Positions 40,487 through 52,068 of a DNA stretch of 64,000 nt are shown one piece after another. The position numbers were made by a program, and so were the translations under genes. Positions within the stretch are counted from its first letter, which is position 1, and every line of letters starts with the position of its first letter. The stretch comes from Rugalucina vietnamica (Eukaryota; Mollusca; Bivalvia; Lucinida; Lucinidae), in contig OZ024878.1 of assembly GCA_964017185.1 (NCBI GenBank), positions 402,501 through 466,500 on the forward strand, in the 5' to 3' direction. The notes beneath the pieces are model-generated. The model saw nothing but the letters and a program-made list of their open reading frames with translations, did no database searches and was not told where the DNA came from.

Positions 40487-41189
40487 GATGTAACCATTGA
40501 CCAATTGGAAGCATTAGATTATGGTTTGGGGCGTTTGACGTTACCAACGTCAGTGCCAAAAACGAAACGCTAGGTGCACATTTCTATGGTACCTTTGATT
40601 TCATTATTGCTTGAAACGCATGTCATGTCGTCTCTCGGTTTGATAAATACTGAAGTAGCACAAAAGGCCCACATCGTATAACCTAAATGACGTTAATTGC
40701 TCATTATTCATTATTGTTCATTGTTGCCTTCCGTTAATCAGTTTTGATGTAACATTAGATGGCACCCAAGTATGCACTTTATTGCACATTATCAAGTCGA
40801 TGTCAGATTACCAAACATGCTCAATATTTGAAATCGTCACATTCGCCCCGGCCTTACGTCGCAATTTGCTTTTTTCATGTTTTTACGTGTTGACGTTAAT
40901 TGAATCAATAAATGGCGTTTTCGCATTTCATCACAATAAATATTGACGTTTTCGCATTTCATCACATTCCACAAGCAGTCTGCAAGACATTTCTATAACA
41001 TATTTCAGCTTTCTTTTTATTCATTAAAACGTCAGATACATATGTTAAAGTTGAATTTTTATGTGTTGCGTATTTTAATTCCTTAAGTATATGTCCACCA
41101 TGACGTTTTAGTTGATTTAAAACTGAAAGGATATGAAAGTCCGAAATAGATGCTATTTTAGGCAATTAATAAGGTAAAAACAAGTTTAA
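40487..41189. other. Intergenic DNA, nothing recognised
   Basis: A 26-bp direct repeat (TTTTCGCATTTCATCACA..) occurs at 40917 and 40949. Otherwise no feature. Confidence 0.4.
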
Positions 41190-41229
41190 AAAAATTCAGA
41201 ACCTCCTATTTTCCAAAAAAAGTTTCCAA

Positions 41230-43269
41230 AATTCAGAACCTCCTATTATTTGTTACAAATATAACAAACCAATCAGAAATACTATTTTTAATTTCAATAA
41301 ACTTGTTTCTGATCTTGATATCCATGCTAATACTCCTAAGTCTTGAGATTGTAAAGATTCAAAATATGTTTATCAACCAGCTGGACATATAGTTACTGGA
41401 AATTTAAAGATAATTTCGGATTCTAGAATTCGCAAAATTGTTTCTAAAGGTCCGAAATATAGATTCCCTTCCTACATTAATTTCGACAAATGTAGAGAGG
41501 AGATTGCATCTGCATTAAATGATTTCGGTAATCGATGGTGTAAACGAGAGGGTGTTGAGGATAATGCTCTTAAAGAATGGAAAAGAAGTATCTTCACTAT
41601 CGTGGATAAACGTATTAAGTTTTATTCACAAAATACTAATCTTTTACCTCCTAAACCCAAATCGTCATTTAGGCATTTGAAGCAGGGTATCCAAGAATTT
41701 CATAGAAAGTATGTCTTGGTTCCGGCAGATAAAGCCGCAAACAATGTTGTTGTCGTTTGTAGACTTCACTACGTTAACACCTTAAAACAGGAGCTTGATG
41801 GTACCAGGACTTATCTGGAGACAGATACTGATCAGGTGTCTGTAGTAAATGCCCACTTAAACGATTTACCTGTTAAGTTTTCTGTTTGTGTCAATGAAGG
41901 CCAAGACAAACTTCCTACGATGTATTGGTTACCTAAGCTTCACAAAAGACCATACAAAGCTAGATTTATTGCAAATTCTAGCTCTTGTACTACCACTGAA
42001 CTTTCTAAATTATTAACTTCTTGTCTTACTGCTATCAAATCTCATGTTATAAGATACTGTGAGACAGTGTATGAAACTTCAAATAAAAATTGGTTTTGGT
42101 CAATAAAAAATTCTGGTGAGGTGCTCAGTAAATTGAAGTGTAGAGGGTTCCGTGCGACAAGCTTGTCCACATATGATTTTTCTACTCTGAATACAACATT
42201 ACCACATAATCTAATTAAAGAAAAACTTCTGGATTTGATAGAGTGGACCTTCAAAAGGGCATTAAAAAACTATGGTTCACTTTATTTGGCATGTAATGAC
42301 AGAAAGGCTTTTTTCACTTCCTCTGACCAAAGTCGGTATACCCTTTGGTCATGTCAGAATGTGTGCGACGCCTTATCCTATCTCCTTGATAATATTTATA
42401 TTAGATTTGGGACCAAGTTATACAGACAAATTGTTGGAATTCCGATGGGTACAAATTGCGCACCTCTCGTAGCTGATTTATTTTTATACTGCTACGAAAG
42501 AGATTTCATGGATTCTCTTAACCATGATAATCAAGCTGATGTTATCGAGGCTTTTAATTCCACATCTAGGTACCTCGATGACCTTTTGAACATTGACAAC
42601 CCTTATTTTGAAGGTATGGTCAATCAAATTTATCCATCTGAACTTCAGTTGAACAAAGCTAATATCTCAGATACCGAAGCCCCCTTTTTAGATCTACATC
42701 TTTCTGTTGCAAATGGATTTGTTTCTTCTAAAATTTATGATAAGCGCGATGACTTTGATTTTGATATAGTAAATTTTCCTTTTTTGGATGGTGACGTTCC
42801 TCGTCGTGCTTTTTATGGTGTATACATTTCGCAACTTATTAGGTTTGCTAGAGTCTGCAATCATGTTACAGACTTCAACGCTCGAAATAAATGTTTAACG
42901 GCAAAACTTCTCCAACAGGGCTATCGGTATCATAAACTTCGAAAAACCTTTTCTAAATTTTATAGTAGACACTATGAATTGATTTCCAAATATAATGTTG
43001 GGTTAAAGACACTTTTAAGTGAGGGCCTTTCGGAACCTGAATTTTATGGTGACTTGGTTTACAAATTAAAGAAATTTAAAGGAATAAATGATTTTTCTCT
43101 TCAGTTCGGAAAAATCATATCACGTTACAGACGTATAGGTTATAACTTGAATGTTATGCGACAGTCTGCATGCTTAGTTTTTAACCCAATCATGGTTGAT
43201 AACTATGCTGCCTTCTTTAATTGCACGCCGGTGGGTCGGGCGTCAGACTCTATGATGGCCCCGACTTAA
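41230..43269 (+). CDS. Naiad CxC linker and reverse transcriptase, with one in-frame TGA
   Basis: The frame is open from 41230 to the TAA at 43267-43269 except for TGA at 41344-41346, exactly the first Cys of the CxC motif (TPKS-TGA-DCKDS). RT blocks follow: [25 protein letters not shown], motif A (YDFSTLNTTLP, an L-N change from the usual LYTTLP), [16 protein letters not shown] and RYLDDLL. The apparent start at 41602 is a GTG inside the domain, not a real start. The endonuclease half is missing, so this copy alone cannot make the full protein. With selenocysteine read at the TGA, it has no disabling change in RT. Confidence 0.9.
41344..41346 (+). other. In-frame TGA at the CxC motif (candidate selenocysteine)
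   Basis: Same codon and context as 58785-58787 in the full-length copy. Confidence 0.8.
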
Positions 43270-43315
43270 AGCTATTCATTTTAGTTGGTTGGGGCCGGAG
43301 CTTCTTGTCTGTTGC
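43240..43315 (+). promoter_or_regulatory. SECIS-like stem-loop overlapping the RT stop codon
   Basis: Lower stem GCGTCAGAC (43240-43248) pairs GTCTGTTGC (43307-43315) with one mismatch. ATGA is at 43252-43255 and the opposing GA at 43298-43299. Upper stem GGCCCCGAC pairs GTTGGGGCC (nine pairs, one wobble). The apical loop starts TTAAA, whose TAA is the stop codon. Twelve nucleotides separate ATGA from the apical AA. A mini-stem AGCTA/TAGTT may make it type II. Confidence 0.72.
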
Positions 43316-43949
43316 TTGGCCCACCGGGGTCCAACTGGTGTTTTTCTTTTGCTCCGGAGTTAGTAGGTTATTCGGCGCCCAGGGATCTCCATCGTCGGGC
43401 AGCTTACTCAATCTGTGAGTCCTGGTTTTTGATTCATCGGGATGTTTATCATGATTTATTTGTTTGTTCTTGATGATTCATTGACTAGTTAGAGATTCAC
43501 CACGAGGACCGAAGAACTAACTAAATGTTGTGAACCACTGCAGAAGCTGAGGGTGAGGTTAGGTACCTGTAAAACCGGTTTAAGCCCGCCAGTAACTTTG
43601 TGTTACTGATCGTTCCAAGTCGATACTTCTGTAGTGGTTCTTTTTGTTTTATGTCTTGGTGTTTAAAATTTTTTGTGCTGTTGGCGCCTTATGTATGTTT
43701 TCATATTTTTAGTTAAGTTAAGGTAACTGAGTGGCCACCTATTGGGAAAATAGCTGCTCATTCGGCTTACGATATGTTTCATGGTATAAGTACCTGATTG
43801 TTAGTTTGGTTTTTTCCCACCTCGGTTTTTGGAGTGGGAATCTTTTTCTGATTGCGCCTTTTCCTGATCTTTGCCTACTTGTACCTTTTTAAGCACAGTC
43901 ACGAGTAGGAATGGAAAATCATATGGTCTTCAGTAGAACGTTTAGGTAT

Positions 43950-44400
43950 TGAATAAAATACAAGTAGGCAACGATAAGGAAAAGGAGCAATCAAAAAAAG
44001 ATTCCAACTCCAAAAACCGAGACGGGAAAAACTAAATTAACAACCAGTACTTATACCATGAAAACATATCGTAAGCCGAATGGGCAGCTATTTTCCCAAT
44101 AGGTACAAGAAGGCAACGATCAGGAAAAGGCGCAATCAGAAAAAGATTCCCACTCCAAAAACCGAGGTGGGAAAAAACAAACTAACAATCAGATACTTTA
44201 TACCATGAAACATATCGTAAGCCGAATGAGCAATAGGTGGCCACTCAGTTACCTTAACTTAACTAAAAATATGAAAACATACATAAGGCGCTAACAGCAC
44301 AAAAAGACATAAAACAAAAAGAACCACTACAGAAGTATCGACTTGGAACGATCAGTAACACAAAGTTACTGGCGGGCTTAAACCGGTTTTACCGGTTAAA
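43950..44400 (-). mobile_element. Two nested Naiad 3'-terminal pieces, minus strand
   Basis: A first fragment (about 43955-44102) stops at CCCAATAGG and a second begins at GGTACAAGAAGGC (44102), running to the ACCGGTTTTACC block at about 44395. Confidence 0.85.
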
Positions 44401-44471
44401 AACCCGCCAGTAACTTTGTGTTACTGATCGTTCCAAGCAAAACCCGCCAGTAACTTTGTGTTACTGATCGT
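44400..44471 (+). repeat. Two tandem copies of a Naiad 3'-region hairpin, inverted
   Basis: AACCCGCCAGTAACTTTGTG, then TTACTGATCG, occurs twice (44401 and 44441) on the plus strand between minus-strand Naiad pieces. Each contains the stem CAGTAAC/GTTACTG. Confidence 0.85.
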
Positions 44472-44865
44472 AAGCTGCCCGACGATGGAGATCCCTGGGC
44501 GCCGAATAACCTACTAACTCCGGAGCAAAAGAAAAACACCAGTTGGACCCCGGTGGGCCAAGCAACAGACAAGAAGCTCCGGCCCCAACCAACTAAAATG
44601 AATAGCTTTAAGTCGGGGCCATCATAGAGTCTGACGCCCGACCCACCGGCGTGCAATTAAAGAAGGCAGCATAGTTATCAACCATGATTGGGTTAAAACT
44701 AAGCATGCAGACTGTCGCATAACATTCAAGTTATAACCTATACGTCTGTAACGTGTTATGATTTTTCTTAACTGAAAAGAAAAATCGTAAATTCCTTTAA
44801 GTTTCTTAAAGTAAACCAAGTCACCATAAAATTCAGGTTCCGAAAGGCCCTCATTATGAAACTCA
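44472..44865 (-). mobile_element. Naiad RT 3' end piece, minus strand
   Basis: 3' region, SECIS-like stem-loop (44562-44637) and RT C-terminal codons back to [12 protein letters not shown], with a small deletion. Confidence 0.88.
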
Positions 44866-44889
44866 TAATTGGAATAACTTAGATAAGTG

Positions 44890-45000
44890 TGAACCACAAC
44901 AGCAGTACCGCCTTGGAACGATCAGTAAAATAAAATTACTGGCGGGCTTCCGATTTCAGAGGTTCCTAACCTCACCCTCAGCTTCTGCAGTGGTGACACA
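44890..45000 (-). mobile_element. Naiad 3'-region scrap
   Basis: From GAACCACAACAGCAGTACCG to CTTCTGCAGTGG, with a sister sequence at about 56083. Confidence 0.8.
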
Positions 45001-45778
45001 AGATTTGCTTTGCAACAATCCCTCAAGGATGATTTGTTAGTAGCCCTTGATAATTATAGTTCTTTGCTTCCCTAATGTAGCTATAATTTTCCTTATTAAG
45101 AATCTTGAATCGTATTGATGAATAGAAAAAGTGTTCTACTTTTACCTGATCCCACTCCTTTATTTAGGTACCTTTGATTTATGAACGCGTTTGTAATTTG
45201 CACTACATTGTTCATGTTTAATCTCTAATCTACGTCTAAAAATTAAATCCCTGAAACCAGATAATAGATATGCTTTGGGTCCTTTAAGATCAACGAGGAT
45301 ACTAGACCTTTGGTCCTTTGAGAATATTCTGAGAAATCAAATAAAATATTGGTTAAGATACTTTTTTCTAACCAAAGTTTATACATTTGTTCCGATTTGG
45401 ATAATACCAGTCATTGTGTCGACTACCCTGTTGAAAGGGGAAAACTTCCAGTAATTCCCCATGGATCCATGTCATAAAATCTAAAGGGTCACCGACGAGG
45501 CTTATTTAATAAGGGACAGGACACTAGAAAACCTAGTGGCCTGATAATGACAAAGAATACAGGTAGGGGCCAAAACAGATAAACCAATATTGATTGCAGA
45601 TAGAGGCAGTTTTATTGCACAGGTTATCAGGAATCATTAAACCAATATAAAGTGGAACTACAGGTATTATCCTTTAGGGGCCTCATGAACCGAATAAATA
45701 GTGGTACCAATATAGCTCCTTCAGGAGCTAAGTCTTTTAGTAGCTGAAACTATGGCATAGCCCATCCACTTTCTCATT
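45001..45778. repeat. Dispersed repeat-family DNA
   Basis: 45254-45500 matches 27780-28020 (GGTCCTTT.AGATCA.CGAGGA, ATTCTGAGAAATCA, AAAGGGTCACCGACGAGG), and 45745-45790 matches 28540-28590 and 20400-20440. No coding signal. Confidence 0.55.
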
Positions 45779-46560
45779 AGTATGTTCTTTGGCCTAAAGG
45801 CAAAATTAGGTAATGACCAGGAAATTGCGCAATCAGAAAGAAATTCCCACTAACAATCAGGTACTAAGACTAAAACTAAGAAAACATATCGCAAGCTGAG
45901 TCTGCAACTATTTCCTAATAGGCGGCCACTGTGACTCAAATTTAGTTTGTCGGGGCCGGAGCTTGATGTCTGTTGCTTGGCCTCTTGTCTGTTGCTTGGC
46001 CCACCGGAGTTCCACTGGTGTTTTTCGTTAGCACCGGGTTTCAGTGAGCTATTCGGCGCCCAGGGATCTCCATCGTCGGGCAGTTTAATGAATCTGTTGA
46101 GTCCTCGTTTTTCACTCATCAGGGAGATTATCATGATTTATTCGTTTGTCCTTGATGATTCATTGACTAGTTAGAGATTCACCACGAGGACCGAACAACT
46201 TACTAAATGTTGTGAACCACTGCAGAAGATGAGGGTGAGGTTAGGCGCGTGTAAAACCGGTTTAAGCCCTCAGTAATTTTATAGTACTGATCGTACCAAG
46301 GCGATACTTCTGTTGTGGTTCTAATTGTTTTGTGTTTTGGGGTCGAATTATTAAGCTGTTTGAGCCTTATGTGTGTTTTCATATTTTAAGTTCAGTTCGG
46401 GTAACTAAGTGACCGCCTATTTGGGAATAGCTGCTCATTCGGCTTACTCTTGGTATAAGTACCTAGGTTGTTTTTAGAGTTTTCCCATCCCTCGGTTTAT
46501 GGAGTGGGAATTTCTTTCTGATTGCGTCATTTCCTGATCATTGCGTACTTGTACCTTTTA
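45779..46560. mobile_element. Inverted pair of older Naiad 3' regions
   Basis: Minus-strand fragment 45805-45920, then a plus-strand 3' region from GTCGGGGCCGGAGCTTGATG (45949) to CTTGTACCTTTT (46558). Intermediate divergence. Confidence 0.82.
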
Positions 46561-46597
46561 AACTAAAATATGAATACGCACATAAATTTAGCTTTAT

Positions 46598-46702
46598 AAG
46601 GTCTTTTGTGCTGCTTAGGTAACCAATACATCGTAGGAAGTCTGTCCTGGCCTTCATTGACACAAACAGAAAACTAAGCAGGTAATTCGTTTAAAGGGCT
46701 AC
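46598..46702 (-). pseudogene. Naiad RT scrap
   Basis: Minus-strand fragment of the [20 protein letters not shown] region. Confidence 0.8.
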
Positions 46703-47188
46703 CTGGAGCATAAAAGTCCGAATAAGACACCAACCTGTCAACATCTCTCTGAGCTTTCCAATATACAACAATAGCAATAGTAAATTCTGCTTGGATATTG
46801 CTTTATGGAGAAAAGCTACCTGTGGAATTATTGACAGCTCTTATCAGCAGATTAAATATTACAGGTATTCCAATTGGCTTATTATTCCTGGGCCAGTAGT
46901 TAATAGTCAATGTCGAATTGGCCAAAAAAGCCGTCCCGTGGGAGTTTCATGACGATTTATGTCGACCTACTTTAAATCAAACTTTGGGGCATATGCAACA
47001 ATCTAAACCTGTTCGTCGCCCTGAGACCCGCGTTTTGGCTTAACTATGACGTCATTCAAATGGTGACCAGTGCACTCATAATATGCATTTTGAGCAACCA
47101 TTTGCATACTACGCTTGACAGATAAAATTTGATTTCAAGCTTCTCGCTGTTTTTAAAATGGATGGATTTTACCAATTGTATTTACAAA
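46703..47188. other. Intergenic DNA, nothing recognised
   Basis: No gene or repeat was recognised. Confidence 0.4.
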
Positions 47189-47735
47189 AAGGTACAAGTA
47201 GGCAACGATCTGGAAAAGACGCAATCAGAAAAAGATTCCCACTCCAAAAACCGGGGCGGAAAAAAACAAACTAACAATAAGGTACTTAGACCATGAATAC
47301 ATTTAGTAAGCCGAATGACCAGCTATTTCCTAATAGGTGGCCGCTCAGTTACCTAAACTTAACTAAAATATGATGACATACATAAGGCGCGGACAGCACA
47401 AAAAAATTAAACACAAAGACATAAAACAATAAGAACCACAACAGAAGTATCGCCTTGGAACGATCAGTAATATAAAATTACTGGCGGGCTGAAACCGGTT
47501 TTACAGGATCCTAACCTCACCCTCAGCTTCTGAAGTGGTTCATAATATTTAGTTAGTTGTTCGGTCCTCGTAGTGAATCTCTAACTAGTCAATGAATCAT
47601 CATGGACAAACAAATAAATCATGATAAATTCCACGATGAATCAAAAACGGGGACTCACATATTGAGTAAGCTGCCTGACGATGGAGATCCCTGGGCGCCG
47701 AATAACTTACTCACTCCGGAGCAAAAGAAAACCAC
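47189..47735 (-). mobile_element. Naiad 3' region truncated at the LINE junction
   Basis: Complete 3' terminus at 47189. Similarity ends at ACCACCAGT (about 47735), where LINE sequence starts. Confidence 0.88.
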
Positions 47736-50603
47736 CAGTAGAGACCAATGTTTCCTTGATTTCATTGAATATAATAATATGGTGTCATTAAGCTCACTGG
47801 ATATACGAACGGGCCCCATCTCGACATTTGTATCATTTGACGGTAAATCGGAGAGTCATATAGACCACATACTTATGCCGTATGAAAAATCGGACCTCAT
47901 ATCAAGTTGTGATATTCCTGATGATTCCTCCTTGAATGTTTCAAGTCATAGACCTATTCTGTGTTCTTTCCAACTTCCGCATGTACTCTCATGTTTGAAC
48001 ACACAGATAACTGATGTTATAAACTGGTCCAAGGTAAGACAAGAAGATAAGTATTTATATACTGAATCCTTACAAACTAGTGCTGTTCTAAACGACGCCT
48101 TATCAGAGGAAATCAAAAGTGTTGCTGATATAGACAATATGTATAACCAACTTGTGAGCAGTTTAAATTATGCGGCGAAAACGCACAATCCAAGATCAAG
48201 GTTTAAGCCTCATCTTAAGCCTTACTGGAATAAGGATCTAACGGAAGCTCATAAATAATGACATATAATTTATGGATAATAAATGGCAAACCACGCGGTT
48301 TGATTCATATATCATACCGAGACTATAAACAAGTCAAAGCTGTTTTTCGAAAACAACATAGAAAGGTTGTGTCACAATACCTCAAAACTTTAGATGATCA
48401 GATAAATATTGCCGCTGAAATAGATGTTAAACGATTCTGGAAACTTATAAAGTCGCGAAGGTCTAAAACAGGACCTAGTGCCACGTCAGAAATCATTTTC
48501 AATGGGACAACATACAGGGACCCACAAGAAATAAACGAGCAGTGGCAAATCTACTTTTCTCAGCTATATACGCCTGACGAAAATGAAATATTCGATAATA
48601 ATGTGAAAGTTGAAATTGAAAATGAACTTCGTCAAATAGAATAAGACTGTGCTGGTATCTCTACTTCTTTAACAATCGACAGAGATTTAGTGGTTGGTGC
48701 AATTAAGAGCAGTAAACTAGGTCGTGCTTGTGGAGAGGATAGACTTTATTATGAAAGCATAAAATATGGAGGCACAATTGTGATAAATATTTTGTTAAAA
48801 CTGTTTACCGCAATGCTTAATTTTTCCCATAGATTGATGAAAAGAGGTATCATAATTACTTTGTATAAAGGCGGGAATAAAAAGAAGAATGATCCGAATA
48901 GCTATAGAGCAATTACCTTATCCTCGGTGGTACTTAAAGTATACGAGAAAGTTCTTCTGACTTTATGTAAAGAGGACGGAAAAGCTAATTTGAATAAGCT
49001 ACAAACTGGTTTCCAGCCTAATATGGGTTGCATGATGACTGCGTTTATGGTAAGAGAATCGATGCACTTTACGGCGGAATTGGGTTCAAAACTATACATG
49101 TGTTTTCTTGATATTCGGCAAGCTCTCGACCGCGTGTGGCAGGACTTGTTAATGGTTAAACTCTATCGCAGAGGCTTCAATACGTCGCTTATTAAAGCTA
49201 TTATTGACCTTTATGAAGATATGTTTAGCTGTGTTAGGTCGCAGGGTATTGAGTCAGATTGGTTCCCCGTGAAACAGGGCACGAGACAGGGTGGTTGTTT
49301 GAGCCCATACCTGTATCTCGTCTTTGGGAACGACTTACTGGATGAACTTAACAAGTGCGCGTACTGTTTTATGATGTACGGGATACAGTGTGGATTTCCT
49401 GCCTATGCTGACGATCTGTTGCTCCTGTCTTTATTAAAGCGAGGCATGGACTGCTTGATGGATATTTGTTTCGCAAATTCTATAGTTGAACGATGTTTAT
49501 ACCATTATCTTAAGACAAATGTTGTGGTCGCGAATGAATCGAAACCAAAGTATCTGGAATCCACACGTACATGGTCATTAGGTGGAAATATTATCGAAGA
49601 AACAGAGTCCTACACTCATTTAGGCGTCATATGTGACAAGTATTTGAACTTGAATAGTGCTATTGACGATAGTTGCAAGAAAATCAGAAGTACATTTTTC
49701 AGCTTGATAAATAGTGGCGTCCACGAAGATGGATTCCTACCTCTTACCTCAAAACATTTGTATCAAACAATAGTATTGCCCAAGGCTTTGTATGGGTGTG
49801 AACTCTGGAATAATCTGAAACAAGAGCATATCGATAAATTGGAAACAGCGCATCGATTCTGTTTAAAGTATATGCAATCCCTCCCAAAGGACACAAGAAC
49901 GATAATCGCATTGAGCTGCGTCGGTGCCGTTTCTATTGAAACAGAAATTGACAGACGTAAGTTGATATTTTTCGGTCAGCTGTGCAACCTATCACCAGAT
50001 TTGAGAGTGAAGGAAATCTTTGTATATCGCCTTATCCATTACATGTAATGACCCTTGTTCGATCACTGGTTTCTTCCCTGATATTCACAGAGTTCTTGGT
50101 AAATATGGATTAGACACTTACATGTACTCATTCACAACTACTGGAGAATTTCCTTCGAAACAGTCGTGGAAACGCCTAGTAGTTCGTAATATTCTGAATG
50201 CTGAAACTATTAATTTCCAGTGTGCAATAGTTAATAAACAGTCATTGAACGGATTTGATATTATCCATGGGGAAGTTAGCCTATGTCATATATGGGAATT
50301 CAGTAGAGAAAATCGGGAACATACAAACCGAAGTATAACAGTCATGGTTCTACTGAGTAGAATGTTCGGTTTTAGTTATGATAAGATGTGCATATTATGC
50401 GGAGTGCAAACAGATTCCATCGCAGTTCATCTTATCATGTACTGTCGAAATAACTGCTCAGTCCGGTCAAGACTGTGGAACACTCTTTACATGTATCTAG
50501 GACGATTTAATTATGAACGCTTTATTGAACTTACGCCTAGAGAACAGTGTATCGAGATGCTCGCTTCTTTGCCGTCATTTGCTCTTCCTGACTCGACACG
50601 TAA
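47736..50603 (+). pseudogene. Non-LTR retrotransposon (LINE) ORF2, broken
   Basis: The remains of one ORF2 with the endonuclease C-terminus first (about 47740-47990: SHIDHILMPYE, then NVSSHRPILCSF, the APE-type SDH box as SSH). RT follows: KGGNKKKNDPNSYRAITLSS, FLDIRQALDRVW, GTRQGGCLSPYLY and the catalytic AYADD at 49401-49415. A C-terminal C-x2-C...H...C finger is at about 50389-50443. It is disabled by frameshifts near 48250 and 50045 and a TAA at 48642-48644. The 5' endonuclease part is missing and both ends abut minus-strand Naiad sequence. APE endonuclease plus this RT suggests a CR1/L2/Jockey-type LINE, not resolved further. Confidence 0.9.
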
Positions 50604-51178
50604 AAAGGTACAAGTAGGCAAAGATCAGGAAAAGGCGCAATCAGAAAAAGATTCCCACTCCAAAAACCGAGGTGGGAAAAAACCAAACTAACAATCAGGT
50701 ACTTATACCATGAAACATATCGTAAGCCGAATGAGCAGCTATTTTCCCAATAGGAGGCCACTCAGTTACCTTAACTTAACTAAAAATATGAAAACATACA
50801 TAAGGCGCCAACAGCACAAAAAATGTTATACACCAAGACATAAAACAAAAAGAACCACCACAGAAGTATCGACTTGGAACGATCAGTAACACAAAGTTAC
50901 TGGCGGGCTTAAACCGGTTTTACATGGCCATAACCTCACCCTCAGCTTCTGCAGTGGTTCATAACATTTACTTAGTTATTTGGTCTTCGTGGTGAATCTC
51001 TAACTAGTCAATGAATCATCAAGAACAAACAAATAAATCATGATAAACATCCTGATGAATCAAAAACCAGGACTCACAGACTGAGTAAGCTGCCCGGCGA
51101 TGGAGATCCCTGGGCGCCGAATAACCTACTAACTCCGGAGCAAAAGAAAAACACCAGTTGGACCCCGGTGGGCTGTTT
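50604..51178 (-). mobile_element. Naiad 3' region beside the LINE
   Basis: Intact 3' terminus (AAAAAGGTACAAG) touching the LINE 3' part; truncated at CCCCGGTGGGC. Confidence 0.9.
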
Positions 51179-51228
51179 CACCCAGATCATTATTTTGTTT
51201 CATAAACTTGGTAACAGTTTGAGAAAAA

Positions 51229-52068
51229 AGGTACAAGTAGGCAAAGATCAGGAAAAGGCGCAATCAGAAAAAGATTCCCACTCCAAAAACCGAGGTGGGA
51301 AAAAACCAAACTAACAATCAGGTACTTATACCATGAAACAATCGTAAGCCGAATGGGCAGCTATTTTCCCAATAGGTGGCCACTCAGTTACCTTAACTTA
51401 ACTAAAAATATGAAAACATACATAAGGCGCCAACAGCACAAAAATTTTTTTTAAAACACCAAGACATAAAACTAAAAGAACCACCACAGAAGTATCGACT
51501 TGGAACGATCAGTAACACAAAGTTACTGGCGGGCTTAAACCGGTTTTACATGGCCATAACCTCACCCTCAGCTTCCGCAGTGGTTCATAACATTTAGTTA
51601 GTTATTCGGTCCTCGTAGTGAATCTCTAACTAGTCAATGAATCATCAAGAATAAACAAATAAATCATGATAAAAATCCAGATGAATCAAAAACCAGGACT
51701 CACAGACTGAGTAAGCTGCCCGACGATGAAAATCCCTGGGCGCCGAATAACCTACTAACTCCGGAGCAAAAGAAAAACACCAGTTGGACCCCGGTGGGCC
51801 AAGCAACAGACAAGAAGCTCCGGCCCCAACCAACTAAAATGAATAGCTTTATGTCGGGGCCATCATAGAGTCTGACGCCCGACCCACCGGCGTGCAATTA
51901 AAGAAGGCAGCATAGTTATCAACCATGATTGGGTTAAAAACTAAGCATGCAGACTGTCGCATAACATTCAAGTTATAACCTATACGTTTGTAACGTGTTA
52001 TGATTTTTCTGAACTGAAAAGAAAAATCATTAATTCCTTTAAGTTTCTTAAATTTGTAAACCAAGTCT
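51229..52068 (-). mobile_element. Naiad 3' part, minus strand
   Basis: Intact 3' terminus, 3' region, SECIS-like stem-loop (51803-51878) and 70 codons of RT C-terminus ending at LVYKFKK. About 50 bp of other DNA separates it from the previous copy. Confidence 0.9.

Larger units (their letters stand above)
41190..43895 (+). mobile_element. Naiad element, CxC linker to 3' end
   Basis: 5'-truncated copy, starting within the linker with a local duplication (AAAATTCAGAACCTCCTATT at about 41192 and 41228). It keeps the CxC linker, the whole RT, the SECIS-like stem-loop (43240-43315) and a complete 3' region ending CTTGTACC plus T-run at about 43890. Confidence 0.92.

Noticed and set aside
41602-43269. 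A 555-residue RT starting at position 41602 as a complete gene
   Set aside because: The first codon is GTG within a conserved region; the same frame continues upstream through the CxC motif and a TGA, so this is not a start.
43221-43473. Repeated 65- and 62-residue open frames at the end of every Naiad RT (frames starting with MHAGGSG or MVGAGAS)
   Set aside because: They recur only because the DNA copies are near-identical. They start at TTG or within the RT stop region, overlap the SECIS-like stem-loop and lie in both coding and antisense copies; no family match.
42990-43895. Hammerhead ribozyme in the Naiad 3' region (a CTGATGA heptamer exists on the antisense strand, and CGAGGACCGAAGAAC resembles part of the core)
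   Set aside because: The CUGANGA and GAAA boxes do not occur on one strand with correct spacing around a stem II. Naiads are known to lack canonical hammerheads.
47602-47735. N-terminal part of the LINE frame
   Set aside because: These codons are antisense Naiad 3'-region sequence fused in frame by chance to the LINE.
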